Shown here piece after piece: positions 23,693 to 31,694 of a stretch of DNA of 31,694 nt. Position 1 is the first letter of the stretch; the number at the start of each line of letters is the position of its first letter. Below the pieces are notes generated by a model that was not told the origin of the DNA, made no database searches, and saw only the letters and a program-made list of their open reading frames with translations. A program made the position numbers and the translations under genes. Source of the stretch: an uncultured Acetatifactor sp. (GTDB lineage: Bacteria; Bacillota; Clostridia; Lachnospirales; Lachnospiraceae); contig CAKRYI010000026.1 in assembly GCA_934426825.1 (NCBI GenBank), positions 1-31,694 on the forward strand, in the 5' to 3' direction.

Positions 23693-24796
23693 TTATTCTT
23701 CCTCTTCTTCAATCCATTCCTTCAGTTTCTGTTGAAGTAACTTCTTATCCGGCAAATATAATTTATACTCTGATGCATAAATATTAGCATCTTTGGGCAA
23801 AGTAATCTCAACTAAAGCATCGTTCTTTTCTTTGCACAGAAGAATACCTACTGTGGGATTTTCATCTTCTAATTTTTCATATCTATCGTAATAATTAACG
23901 TACATCTGCATCTGACCAATATCCTGATGTGTCAGTTTGTCCACTTTCAGGTCTATCAATACATAACAACGCAACAGACGATTATAGAATACTAAATCCA
24001 CATAAAAATTATCTTCGTCATATGTAAACCGTTTTTGTCTTGCCTCAAAAAGATACCCCTTTCCTAATTCCAATAAAAATTTTTGTAATTTATTGATTAG
24101 GGCTGTTTCCAAGTCTGTTTCTGAATACTTTGCTTTTTCTTCCATACCCAGAAATTCCAGAACCGTAGGTTGCTTTATAATATCCTCAGGTTTTGTAATA
24201 ACATTCCCCTCTGTTGCAAGACGCAAAACACCTTCTTTATCTCTACTCAATGCTAAACGTTCATATAAACTGGAATGATATTGCCTCTGCAAAGTACGAA
24301 CTCCCCATCCGGTTTTTGCCGCTTCAATTTCATAAAAGTTACGTTCCGCTTCATTTTCTATGCGAATTAACTGCAAATAATGCGACCACGAAACGATAAA
24401 TGGTGGTTCTTTTGCAAAAAAGCTAAACACTGTTTCACTTTTCTCGATTGCAAAAAGGCTAAACACTGTTTCGCTTATTCGCTCTTTATAAGTCAAATAG
24501 AATTTTCTGGCATTTTTTAATGTATCTTCTGAAAATCCTTTACCAAACTCTTTCTGAAGATTTTCTGATAATGTTTTTATAACCTTACTTCCATACTTTG
24601 CCCGTTTTTCTCCCATTTGTTGTGTTTCCACAATCCATCTACCTAATGAATAGTAAGTCATTATCTGCACTATATTTACATGATTCACAACAATATTTCT
24701 TGCGTAGTTTATTAATTCTACCGAATCCGCACATAATTTTTTAAGCTCAGCTTCATTTTCAACAATTTCATAATTTGATCTATCTTTCATTTCCAA
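23693..24796 (-). CDS. DUF1016/YhcG family PD-(D/E)XK nuclease-domain protein
   Basis: A 367-residue protein. The N-terminal DUF1016 part (about 15-165) contains YYSLGRWIVETQQMG and GKGFSEDTLKNARKFYL. The C-terminal nuclease-fold part (about 215-360) contains FYVDLVFYNRLLRCYVLIDLK, with D and D-x-K residues in PD-(D/E)XK positions, and GQMQMYVNYYD. The family is common in mobile and restriction-modification-linked loci; its reaction is not known for certain. A 12-residue duplication is present (SETVFSLFAIEK, SETVFSFFAKEP). AGGAG lies upstream of the ATG. The base composition is much more AT-rich than the genes to the left, suggesting transfer. Confidence 0.85.
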   Translation of the reverse strand: MEMKDRSNYEIVENEAELKKLCADSVELINYARNIVVNHVNIVQIMTYYSLGRWIVETQQMGEKRAKYGSKVIKTLSENLQKEFGKGFSEDTLKNARKFYLTYKERISETVFSLFAIEKSETVFSFFAKEPPFIVSWSHYLQLIRIENEAERNFYEIEAAKTGWGVRTLQRQYHSSLYERLALSRDKEGVLRLATEGNVITKPEDIIKQPTVLEFLGMEEKAKYSETDLETALINKLQKFLLELGKGYLFEARQKRFTYDEDNFYVDLVFYNRLLRCYVLIDLKVDKLTHQDIGQMQMYVNYYDRYEKLEDENPTVGILLCKEKNDALVEITLPKDANIYASEYKLYLPDKKLLQQKLKEWIEEEEE

Positions 24797-24814
24797 CAGA
24801 CTCCTTTCACAAAT

Positions 24815-24904
24815 TTACTGCGTATTTGGAGCAATTTCTGCCTTTTTACGCAAATCAGATTTACTCATCCTTTTATCTACTAACAGTTTCCATAATTTGT
24901 TTGT
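24815..24904 (-). pseudogene. Fragment of an XRE-type helix-turn-helix regulator
   Basis: The frame from 24904 reads NKLWKLLVDKRMSKSDLRKK then AEIAPNTQ and a stop. This resembles the first two or three helices of small XRE/HTH_26 regulators (MISYNKLWKLL.D..M.K.DLRK...I..NT). There is no start codon, and the rest of the domain is absent. The fragment fills almost the whole gap between the SEFIR gene and the DUF1016 gene. It is probably a relic left by a recombination event. Confidence 0.55.
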
Positions 24905-24906
24905 TT

Positions 24907-26178
24907 TTAGAGTTTACCACTTTCGAGCGCTTTTTGCCTCTGTTCTATGCGCCATTTTATCAGGCTTTGACTATCTACAAATGTTTTGTCATACAATCTT
25001 ATATAATTATCTTTTTCTTTATCATCTGCGTATAAGTCAATAAAATCATCCAGCATATATGTAAAGTAATCTCTATGCGGTTTATGAATTAGTCCTGGAT
25101 AAATTTCCCCATTCAACAACTTGTAAAACTCATCTTCTGAAACGCAATATACACCTGAAGGCATTTTCCTCTTTTGATTAAGAAGTTTCAAGAAGTTATA
25201 CAATGAAAATAATTCTGCTGCACCTCCACAACCAACATCTGCATGAAAAGTAAAAGCTCTTGGATAACATTGAAAAATATATGTATCTTTTTTCACTATT
25301 ACCCCCAATTCTCTCCTATAAAGTTCCTTTATCGTAAAAAATAAAATTTCTTTATCACCGCTTATTTCTTCCAACATTTCCTCGGCATAATAATATGTTT
25401 TCAGTTCATTTCTATAAGGTGTCTCTTTTCCAAACTTCATCCATTTTTCATTAATTCCAAGTACTTTACAAAGTTTTTCAATAAACTCGTATGGTGGTTC
25501 TTCTACTCCGTAATAGTATCTATTCAATTCATTCACAGATTCCAACCCCATCATATCACCGATAATTTCCAAATTAATATGTTCTCTCTCAAAATTACTC
25601 ATATTAATCATTTCAATTATACTACCAAGCCTTTTGGAAAAATTAGATTTTTCCTGTTTATTTTCATGCAAATCTTCTGCAAACACCCTTTCTTTTATGT
25701 AAGAAGGTGCATCTCCTATTCTAGGTTTTATATTCTTTGTAACACCATGTATTGCATACAATAAGTTTCGATATTGGTCTTCTACATCCTTATCTGTAAA
25801 ATCAATATATATTAATGACTTTAGATATTGAGGTATATATTCTTTCCCCAGCATACTACGTTCCATTATAATCGGAATAAATTTTTCTGACGCAGTTTTT
25901 TCGTATACTTCTGGTGCAATAATCATAGTTTCTTGACCCGCCCCTCCATATCTATTATCTGCTTTTTCTTTATATCCTTTATTGCATAATATAAGTACCT
26001 TATCAGATTCACTTACGGATTTTTCCATGAATAAGAATCTATCTGCGCCAGTATGTAAATCCCATATATCAAGAATAACATTTATCCCGTCATTTCGTAA
26101 TTTAGTTGCTAAATTTATTACTTTTTTCTGGTATGCATCATTAGTCCATGCATACGAAATAAATACTCTTTTTTCCAT
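24907..26178 (-). CDS. SEFIR-domain protein with internal HTH-like segment
   Basis: A 423-residue protein. Residues 1-145 are a SEFIR domain (TIR-like fold): KRVFISYAWTNDAYQKKVINL, GINVILDIWDLHTGADRFLFME and DKVLILCNKGYKEKAD. About 195-250 looks like an XRE-type helix-turn-helix (IIGDMMGLESVNELNRYYYG and FIEKLCKVLGINEKWMKFG). Residues 255-423 are not recognised. Bacterial SEFIR and TIR proteins act in antiphage defence, often by NAD+ degradation on infection; that role here is inference. GGAG lies 12 bases before the ATG. It precedes the DUF1016 gene in AT-rich DNA with an HTH relic in between. Confidence 0.82.
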   Translation of the reverse strand: MEKRVFISYAWTNDAYQKKVINLATKLRNDGINVILDIWDLHTGADRFLFMEKSVSESDKVLILCNKGYKEKADNRYGGAGQETMIIAPEVYEKTASEKFIPIIMERSMLGKEYIPQYLKSLIYIDFTDKDVEDQYRNLLYAIHGVTKNIKPRIGDAPSYIKERVFAEDLHENKQEKSNFSKRLGSIIEMINMSNFEREHINLEIIGDMMGLESVNELNRYYYGVEEPPYEFIEKLCKVLGINEKWMKFGKETPYRNELKTYYYAEEMLEEISGDKEILFFTIKELYRRELGVIVKKDTYIFQCYPRAFTFHADVGCGGAAELFSLYNFLKLLNQKRKMPSGVYCVSEDEFYKLLNGEIYPGLIHKPHRDYFTYMLDDFIDLYADDKEKDNYIRLYDKTFVDSQSLIKWRIEQRQKALESGKL

Positions 26179-26271
26179 TGTATAGCAAAGCTCCTTTTTT
26201 ACATTATTGAATAGCCAACCTAATGTTTGTATTTAATATTCAGAATTTACGACACTAAGTAAGCAGCATTT

Positions 26272-26594
26272 TCACATCACAATCTCACTATTAAATACGG
26301 TTCTTGAAAATGAACCTGCTCCATGATTTCTTGTTTTGTAAAAGTCATCCCCCAGGAGCAACAACCCATTTTTCTTCCACGTCATCATTTCTGTGTACAA
26401 CAGCAATAATCTTATCAATAAACTTTTCTACAGCCTCATCATCCACACCTATATAAGCATCCTATTCTTCTCCATCTGGTGCCATAATACCTTCAACATA
26501 ACCATAATTAATCGGATAATACATATCGTTATGTTCAGGGCGGTAACTTCCCAATGGTCTATCAACTGTTACAGTTCCCGAATAATAATCTCAT
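26272..26594 (-). pseudogene. Inorganic pyrophosphatase-like pseudogene
   Basis: Across several frames the minus strand reads EIIIR, then VTVDRPLGSYRPEHNDMYY, PINYGYVEGIMAPDGEE, a TAG stop where a Gln is expected, DAYIGVDDEAVEKFIDKIIA, VVHRNDDVEEKWVVAPGG and a stop. It then shifts frame to TFTKQEIMEQVHFQEPY and, after another shift, NSEIVM and stop. PINYGYV and DGEExDAY are pyrophosphatase-like features. At least one nonsense change and about three frameshifts make it non-functional. The match to a short Clostridia pyrophosphatase-like family is from memory. Confidence 0.65.
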
Positions 26595-26604
26595 TCTTAT
26601 CCCG

Positions 26605-27186
26605 CTAATTTTTTCTTGGAAAATAGCCCATGTCAAGTCTTACTTCTTTTCTATCTATGTCCCTGTTGGAGTAGCAACAACTGTCAAAACCAATTAACTC
26701 AAACCCTTCTTTCAAATAAAAACTAATTGCCGGAACGTTACAAGATTGTGTTTCCAAAATAATCGCTCGTCTATGTTCTAAATTCGCTTGTTGTTTTGCA
26801 ATTTCCATCAATGCATGCCCAATACCTTTTCTCCTTAACTTCTCATGCACCCATAGTTCAGTGACCATAAGTCGATTAGACCAATCTTCCGGACACGTCT
26901 CAATACAGGCAACCAATTCCTGTTTCCCTTCAATTTCCTCTACAATTCCCCATGCATAAGCCTTTTCCCAATGTTCTTGATACAACTTATCTGGGAAATC
27001 ATATTCTTCCGGATAATGAGAAATAGGATCCTTCAATTTTTCCTTTATCAAATCTATATGAAAACAATCTCTATCCTTTTGAATTCTTACATCGTAGTAT
27101 TGCTCTGTAGTATATCTCATTGGAATAGGAACATTTTTCCACTGTTCTTTTGGCAAATGTATTATTTTATATTGTTCTAAATTCAT
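26605..27186 (-). CDS. GNAT family N-acetyltransferase
   Basis: A 193-residue protein. The acetyl-CoA binding motif is seen as LWVHEKLRRKGIGHALMEIAK. ILETQSCNVPAISFYLKEGFELIGFD is the typical final strand-helix part. It is probably an acetyltransferase of a small molecule or protein; the substrate is unknown. The start is ATG 27186, with GAGG nine bases upstream; the open frame runs seven codons further to a TTG. It lies directly upstream of the pyrophosphatase pseudogene on the same strand. Confidence 0.85.
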   Translation of the reverse strand: MNLEQYKIIHLPKEQWKNVPIPMRYTTEQYYDVRIQKDRDCFHIDLIKEKLKDPISHYPEEYDFPDKLYQEHWEKAYAWGIVEEIEGKQELVACIETCPEDWSNRLMVTELWVHEKLRRKGIGHALMEIAKQQANLEHRRAIILETQSCNVPAISFYLKEGFELIGFDSCCYSNRDIDRKEVRLDMGYFPRKN

Positions 27187-27423
27187 ATCTCCATACCTCG
27201 ACAACAAAATACATAAACTCTACCTCTTCTAAAATACCACAACATATGTTCTTCTTCAACGAACTTCGCAATTCTTGCGATTGTTTCTCAACCAACAATG
27301 TCATAATTGAAACCTTTACAAAACAATTTAGGTGCTGCATCGAAATTTTGAAGGCACTTTGGGAAATAAATATGCCCCTGCTATCCGAAGCCAGCAACTA
27401 GTACATATTAATGCAAAAAACAG
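27187..27423. other. Gene-free interval upstream of the GNAT gene
   Basis: No intact gene is supported between the GNAT start and the bidirectional terminator. On the minus strand, pieces such as ETIARIAKFVEEEHMLWYF look protein-like but are interrupted by stops, so a decayed coding relic is possible. I could not identify it. Confidence 0.3.
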
Positions 27424-27468
27424 AACAGCCACATTCCTAATAAACACTGGGGGATATGGCTGTTTTTT
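27424..27468. terminator. Bidirectional terminator-like hairpin
   Basis: AACAGCCA (27424-27431) pairs with TGGCTGTT (27457-27464), with partial pairing continuing inward. TTTTTT follows on the plus strand, and CTGTTTTTTG follows on the minus strand. On the minus strand it lies about 60 bases past the truncated ABC gene. Confidence 0.7.
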
Positions 27469-27526
27469 CTCTATATAGTGTGAAAGATGGGAATATATCC
27501 CTTTTCTCTTGCCGATAAGCAAACCA

Positions 27527-28681
27527 TTAATGTTTCTGCGTTTCCATCCCGCCGGACGTATTCAGCTTCCAATCCGCGGCTGCACTTTGCAGTTTCACAA
27601 GCCTTGCATACAGTCCGTCCTTCCGCATCAGGTCTTCATGTGTTCCGCTTTCTGCCACAACCCCTCCGTCCAAAACAATAATCTGATCCGCATTTTCCAC
27701 CGTTCTCATTCGATGGGCAATGGCAAGAACGGTCTTTCCCTTTATCAGCCCGGAAATGGCTTCCTGTATTTCGGTTTCATTGTCCACGTCAAGGGATGCT
27801 GTTGCCTCATCTAACAAGATGACCGGTGCATCCTTCAAAAGAGCGCGGGCAATGGAAAGCCTCTGGCATTCACCTCCGGAAAGGGTAGAACCGTTTTCTC
27901 CGATTACCGTCCGATAGCCTTCGGGCAGTTTTTCAATAAACTCATGGCAGTGCGCAGCTTTTGCCGCCGCTATCACATCCTCGTCCGTCGCATTCTTACG
28001 TCCAACACGGATATTTTCCATAACCGTATTATTGAACAGCACCACATTCTGGAATACCATGGAAAAATCCTTCATCATGGCGACCGAATCAATGGGCGCA
28101 ATATCCGTGCCGCCCAGCAGAATCCTTCCACCGGTCACATCATAAAAACCGGCAGTCAGGCTTGCAACCGTACTCTTACCGCCACCGGAAGGTCCGACCA
28201 GAGCCGTTACCTGTCCCTGCTTGGCAGTGAAGGAAACATCTTTTAAAACCGGCTTTCCCGGCTCATAGGCAAAGCTCACATGTTCAAAAGTAATGTCATA
28301 ACCGTTTGTGCGGTACTCTTTTTTTCTGTTCTCTTCCCGGTAATTCTGAATTTCTTTCAACCGCTTTACCTGCAAATCCACACCAAACAGTTCCGCCATA
28401 TTTGTCATTGCACCGGAAAGCGGGTCATATAACCTTGAAGCAGCAATCAAAAACAAAATATAGGAAAATAGAGTGGTACGGTTACTTATCATAAGGGCAT
28501 TTCCGACAACGATAACCGTAGCAAGCCCTAACCGAAGAAACATCTGCCCCGTAGTTACAAGACTTGCTGCCAGCATTTCGGAAGAAATTTGTGCCTTTTC
28601 GGCAGCGTCCATCTTTTCATCCAGCTTTTGCAGATACTGCGCTTCCATGTTGCATGCCTTAATATCCTGCACAGAAAACAA
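27527..28681 (-). pseudogene. 5'-truncated ABC exporter (permease-ATPase fusion)
   Basis: This 384-residue remnant is the C-terminal part of a MdlB/MsbA-type half transporter, normally about 580 residues. It retains the last membrane helices (about 40-95) and a full ATPase domain: Walker A GPSGGGKST, signature LSGGECQRL, Walker B VILLDEAT, and the H-loop AIAHRM. The first four or so helices are missing. The frame opens at TTG 28681 with no ribosome binding site, and the coding match begins abruptly at VQDIKACNMEAQ. It is therefore unlikely to transport anything. Its base composition is more GC-rich than its neighbours. Confidence 0.8.
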
Positions 28682-28738
28682 ATCAAAAGTCCATAGTATC
28701 TGAATTGTATTGAACCACGATATTAAAAGAAAGGAAAC

Positions 28739-28768
28739 GTATGATAATTAACTTCCTAATTATCATAC
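28739..28768. repeat. Perfect 12-bp palindrome before the SLH-like gene
   Basis: GTATGATAATTA, six bases, TAATTATCATAC. The arms are perfect complements. It ends ten bases before the ATG of the frameshifted lipoprotein, where a ribosome binding site would be expected but is not seen. It may be an operator, or a scar of the event that truncated the ABC gene. Confidence 0.65.
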
Positions 28769-28778
28769 AAGACAAGCT

Positions 28779-29839
28779 ATGAAAAATAAATGTTGCATAA
28801 TACTATTCTGTTTCGCCATAACTTTATCTACTGTGGCAAACAGGAGTCTGCTGCAGAAACTACCGGGACAATAGAAAACACTGCAAAGGAAACAATAGAA
28901 ACTACCGCCACAGATATAGAAACCGATGACTTCACCGCAGAACTACTCCCGTGGGCTCCGCTTGCTTCGCTTGATACCTATCCTGAACTGTGCGAAGCAT
29001 TTGAGGAATTATTAGGTATCTCCACCAATGAGGATGGCAACAAATTAGGTATCGTTTATACAGATGACAATGGGGAAGTGAATCAAAACAATACACTTTT
29101 CAATGCCTTGGGAAACACCAATTTCATGATTCACACCATCAGAGATGCAGACCAGATTAAAACGATTGAAGAGATAGCTCACAATGAGTATACAGATATC
29201 TTGGAAAATCAGGAAATTCCGGCAGTTATCAATGCCTACTTCAATTTACTACCGGATCAAGCTGAAGGTGTATTTGATGGCAGTTCGTCACTCACCAGAG
29301 CACAGGCCATGACTCTCGTAATGAGAGCTACGACCCCGGTCAATGAAGCGCAGGCACCGGAAGCAAACCCGGACTTCACCGCAGCAGTAGGCGACAACCA
29401 GTACACCGATTATGCCGCAAGATTGGCTGACGCATTCAAAGAAGATGACAGACTGGCAGAGGATGTAACACTTACAATACTCAAGGATGGTGGAAACCTT
29501 AGCTTCCTTGAGGCTTTGGACAATCCAGATAACGGCTTGCCAACAGAAATGTGTAACACCCTTGCAAGAGCAATCGCACTGGGATTTATCAAAGAAAATG
29601 AAATCCATTGGGAGGAAGCAATCACCAAATCCGAAGCTATCAGTCTCTTTATTGATGCTTCTGATTTCTTCTTTGCCAACTCAGAATTTATAACAACGTC
29701 CCAAGGAAATCATATTGAGAAGCCCAATGCGGAAGGCTTAACAATTGAAGAAGCAATACAGGCGGACAATGAATGGTTTTGTACTATCCCCAACATCATA
29801 GCCACATTTTCAAATACAAAAGAAACCACTACAACATAA
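28779..29839 (+). pseudogene. SLH-like surface lipoprotein, frameshifted at the lipobox
   Basis: ATG 28779 opens a signal-peptide-like sequence, MKNKCCIILFCFAITLST, which then runs to a stop after 31 codons. One frame over, the sequence continues as CGKQESAAETTGT and stays open to 29839. Removing one shift at the junction would give a lipobox ending in Cys (LST-C), an acidic Thr/Glu-rich linker, and about 300 residues. The latter include SLH-like segments (SSLTRAQAMTLVMRAT and AITKSEAISLFIDA). Translation from ATG 28790 would give a 349-residue form without a signal peptide. So it is probably inactive, unless the shift is an assembly error or is bypassed. Confidence 0.65.
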
Positions 29840-29916
29840 CGTTGCAATGGTTTCAAATGAAAAACGACTGTACTTTAATGAATATCTAATCTTTGTGTTA
29901 AGTATTGAAATAGCAA

Positions 29917-31263
29917 TTATTCAAGAATGATATATGTATAGGGATCCTCTCCCTGTGCTGTCCCCATTTTAACAAAAACAAGATATTTCGCATCACCAAT
30001 GTTTAAGTCTGGTTCACTTACTGTAGCCTCATAGCTTAAATAAGCCTCAATGGTAGTTTCATTCTCATCAAACTCTTCTATCTTGTTTCCTGCCTCATCT
30101 TTATAAATCGGGTCTGAATATTGTCCAATTGGTTTCCCTATCTCCGAAAATCCTCTAAGGAAAAAATATGTACCCGGTATTCTATCAAACTCTCTAATTC
30201 CAGCCCAACTGTCAATTCCGTAGTTCACTGAAACCTTTATATAATCACTTGTTGCCTCCTGTACAACTAATGTAACATCTGACAAAACCTCTTTATTTTC
30301 ATCCGTATATCCAATTCTGTAATTAGGGAATACTATTTCATCACCAATCCTATAAGGTGCGTCCGCAGTGCCGTCTCGTCCATCACAAGCTACGGATATA
30401 CGTTCATTAACATTCTGCTCCACTGTTGTCTCCGTGTCTGTCAGAATACTTTCTTTGGAAAAATTGATTTCTATGTAGATATACTCAATCGTTTTTCCGT
30501 CTGATGTTTGGAAATCATAACAGGAAGATACATTTGTTATAGTTTTCTTTTCGTAGGAGTATAAAATCTGTTCCGTACCATCACTCCACTGTGTATAGAG
30601 TACATCATTAGGGTCTCCAAAATAATCAGTGAAGTTGCGCATTTTATCATCCGCAAATTCACATCCATTTATTGAAACTCCTTTTGTCGGATATACTTGA
30701 ACAGTATAAACTTCGCATTCTTCTATCGGTGTATCTTCACTCTCACCTTCTACACCTAAAACTGCAAACCGTGTACCATTTGCAATGACATCATAATATT
30801 TTCCATAATCGTTAAAGTTACTTGTTACCTCAAGTTCATAGTCACCAGATAATTCTATTCTGGGTTTCTTATCTTCCAGTGCATACAATTTCAAATCAGC
30901 GCCGGCATAACTTATCTCAGCCTCTGCTAATGGTGCGAAGTCAGCAGGTGTTTGGAACGTATATGACGCCGTCTTATAATTGGAGTTCTCGTCTGGTTTG
31001 ACAAGTTCAATCGTATCGCCATTATAGATTGTGCCAATCCCATCTTTGATTCCTACTTCTGACCAAAAAGTCCCGTCTTCCTCTTCAGTCTCCGTTTCCT
31101 GTACCTCTGTTTTCTGTGTTTCCTCCACTTTCTCCGGTTCCTGTGTCTCGTGTACCTCCGTTACCTCTTGACTGGCTGTTTCAGTTTGTTCCTTTGCACC
31201 ACATGCAGAAGTCAAAAGGCAAATACCTAACATTCCCACGATTAGTAACTGTTTTCTTTTCAT
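29917..31263 (-). CDS. Lipoprotein of unknown function
   Basis: A 448-residue protein with a clear lipoprotein signal: MKRKQLLIVGMLGICLLTSAC, lipidated Cys at about 21. A Glu/Thr/Gln-rich linker follows (about 25-62), then a beta-rich extracellular region I do not recognise. It would be anchored on the outer face of the membrane. The ATG has GGGAG about six bases upstream and a good promoter. No partner gene is nearby, and it faces the frameshifted SLH-like lipoprotein tail to tail. DNA is AT-rich. Confidence 0.8.
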   Translation of the reverse strand: MKRKQLLIVGMLGICLLTSACGAKEQTETASQEVTEVHETQEPEKVEETQKTEVQETETEEEDGTFWSEVGIKDGIGTIYNGDTIELVKPDENSNYKTASYTFQTPADFAPLAEAEISYAGADLKLYALEDKKPRIELSGDYELEVTSNFNDYGKYYDVIANGTRFAVLGVEGESEDTPIEECEVYTVQVYPTKGVSINGCEFADDKMRNFTDYFGDPNDVLYTQWSDGTEQILYSYEKKTITNVSSCYDFQTSDGKTIEYIYIEINFSKESILTDTETTVEQNVNERISVACDGRDGTADAPYRIGDEIVFPNYRIGYTDENKEVLSDVTLVVQEATSDYIKVSVNYGIDSWAGIREFDRIPGTYFFLRGFSEIGKPIGQYSDPIYKDEAGNKIEEFDENETTIEAYLSYEATVSEPDLNIGDAKYLVFVKMGTAQGEDPYTYIILE

Positions 31264-31305
31264 TACAAACTCCCTTCTTTTGTATAATTTTAAATTATCC
31301 GTTTC

Positions 31306-31334
31306 ATTATATTACTATATGTGTTTCTTCGCAA
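31306..31334 (-). promoter_or_regulatory. Promoter of the unknown lipoprotein gene
   Basis: TTGCGA (31329-31334), 17-base spacer, TATAAT (31306-31311), 42 bases before the start codon. The -10 is a full match and the -35 a four-of-six match. Confidence 0.65.
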
Positions 31335-31495
31335 CACCGCTTATTGTGTTGTATCTATATGAAAATTCATAAATCCCATATCCATAAGCATCTTTTTATG
31401 TTTATGAAATACAAGTATTCAATAGCATTGATATATAACAGAAAGCACACGGATAGTAAGTATCTCTATTCGGTAACTAACTAAAAGAATTAAAA

Positions 31496-31531
31496 AAACC
31501 AAGAATGCAGTAAAATTAGCATTCTTGGTTT
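31496..31531 (-). terminator. Terminator of the tRNA transcript
   Basis: A perfect 13-bp stem (AACCAAGAATGC and GCATTCTTGGTT plus one A-T pair) with a ten-base loop, followed on the minus strand by TTTTTTAATTCTTTT. It lies ten bases past the 3' end of tRNA-Lys. Confidence 0.9.
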
Positions 31532-31540
31532 CCTAAAAAG

Positions 31541-31613
31541 TGAGGCATCGGGGATTCGAACCCCGGACAACTTGATTAAAAGTCAAGTGCTCTACCGACT
31601 GAGCTAATACCCC
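31541..31613 (-). tRNA. tRNA-Lys (anticodon UUU)
   Basis: A 73-base cloverleaf: acceptor arms GGGGTAT and ATGCCTC with G-U pairs, D-arm AGCTCAGTCGGTAGAGC, anticodon stem CTTGA/TCAAG with loop CTTTTAA, T-arm CCGGGGTTCGAATCCCCG. The 3' CCA is not encoded. Confidence 0.95.
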
Positions 31614-31622
31614 AAGGAAAAA

Positions 31623-31694
<72 letters not shown>

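Noticed and set aside
27167..27522. Two short minus-strand frames (76 and 64 residues) upstream of the GNAT gene
   Set aside because: No domain, no good ribosome binding site, and one spans the terminator hairpin; at best relics.

Overview
The window looks like a chromosomal segment of a spore-forming Clostridia, most likely Lachnospiraceae. The grounds are: sporulation genes spmA/spmB and two small CotF-type spore coat proteins; the yaaR-holB-ricT-trmN6-rsmI block conserved in Firmicutes; a short Cys-rich DUF6472-type protein; AGGAGG-type ribosome binding sites; and tRNAs without an encoded CCA. No species can be named from the sequence alone. Almost all genes lie on the minus strand, so transcription runs from high to low coordinates.

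Layout, left to right. 1-3.2 kb: a membrane-anchored N-acetylmuramoyl-L-alanine amidase with its terminator, then a split transketolase (two overlapping genes) preceded by a possible 15-residue leader peptide. 3.2-6.7 kb: a plus-strand DUF885 metallopeptidase-like protein that overlaps tail to tail with a membrane-anchored Mrr-type nuclease, and an AEC-family permease with a near-consensus promoter. 6.8-12.6 kb: spmA-spmB, then a very large secreted GH5 glycosidase with four CBM35/CBM6-like modules in an A-B-A-B order, driven from a promoter with a CG-centred palindromic operator. 12.6-14.7 kb: two spore coat genes, lrgA-lrgB, and a 59-residue Cys-rich protein. A 26-bp hairpin repeat occurs once on each side of this block.

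14.7-23.3 kb is a housekeeping run on one strand: HD-domain protein, Orn/Lys/Arg decarboxylase, pyruvate kinase, a guanylate-kinase paralogue, yaaR, holB, ricT, trmN6 and rsmI, mostly with short gaps or overlaps. It resembles the B. subtilis yaaO-tmk-yaaQ-yaaR-holB-ricT-yabA-yabB-yazA-rsmI region. Here a GMP-kinase-like gene and pyk stand where tmk would be, and yabA/yazA are missing.

23.3-31.5 kb is AT-rich accessory DNA ending at tRNA-Lys and tRNA-Phe. It holds a 38-bp repeated promoter/dyad unit, a DUF1016 PD-(D/E)XK protein, a SEFIR-domain protein with an internal helix-turn-helix-like segment, a fragment of a second HTH regulator, a decayed pyrophosphatase-like pseudogene, a GNAT acetyltransferase, a 5'-truncated ABC exporter, an SLH-like lipoprotein frameshifted at its lipobox, and an unrecognised lipoprotein. 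The likeliest undescribed biology is the SEFIR/DUF1016 pair, a putative defence cassette, together with the repeated dyad beside it.
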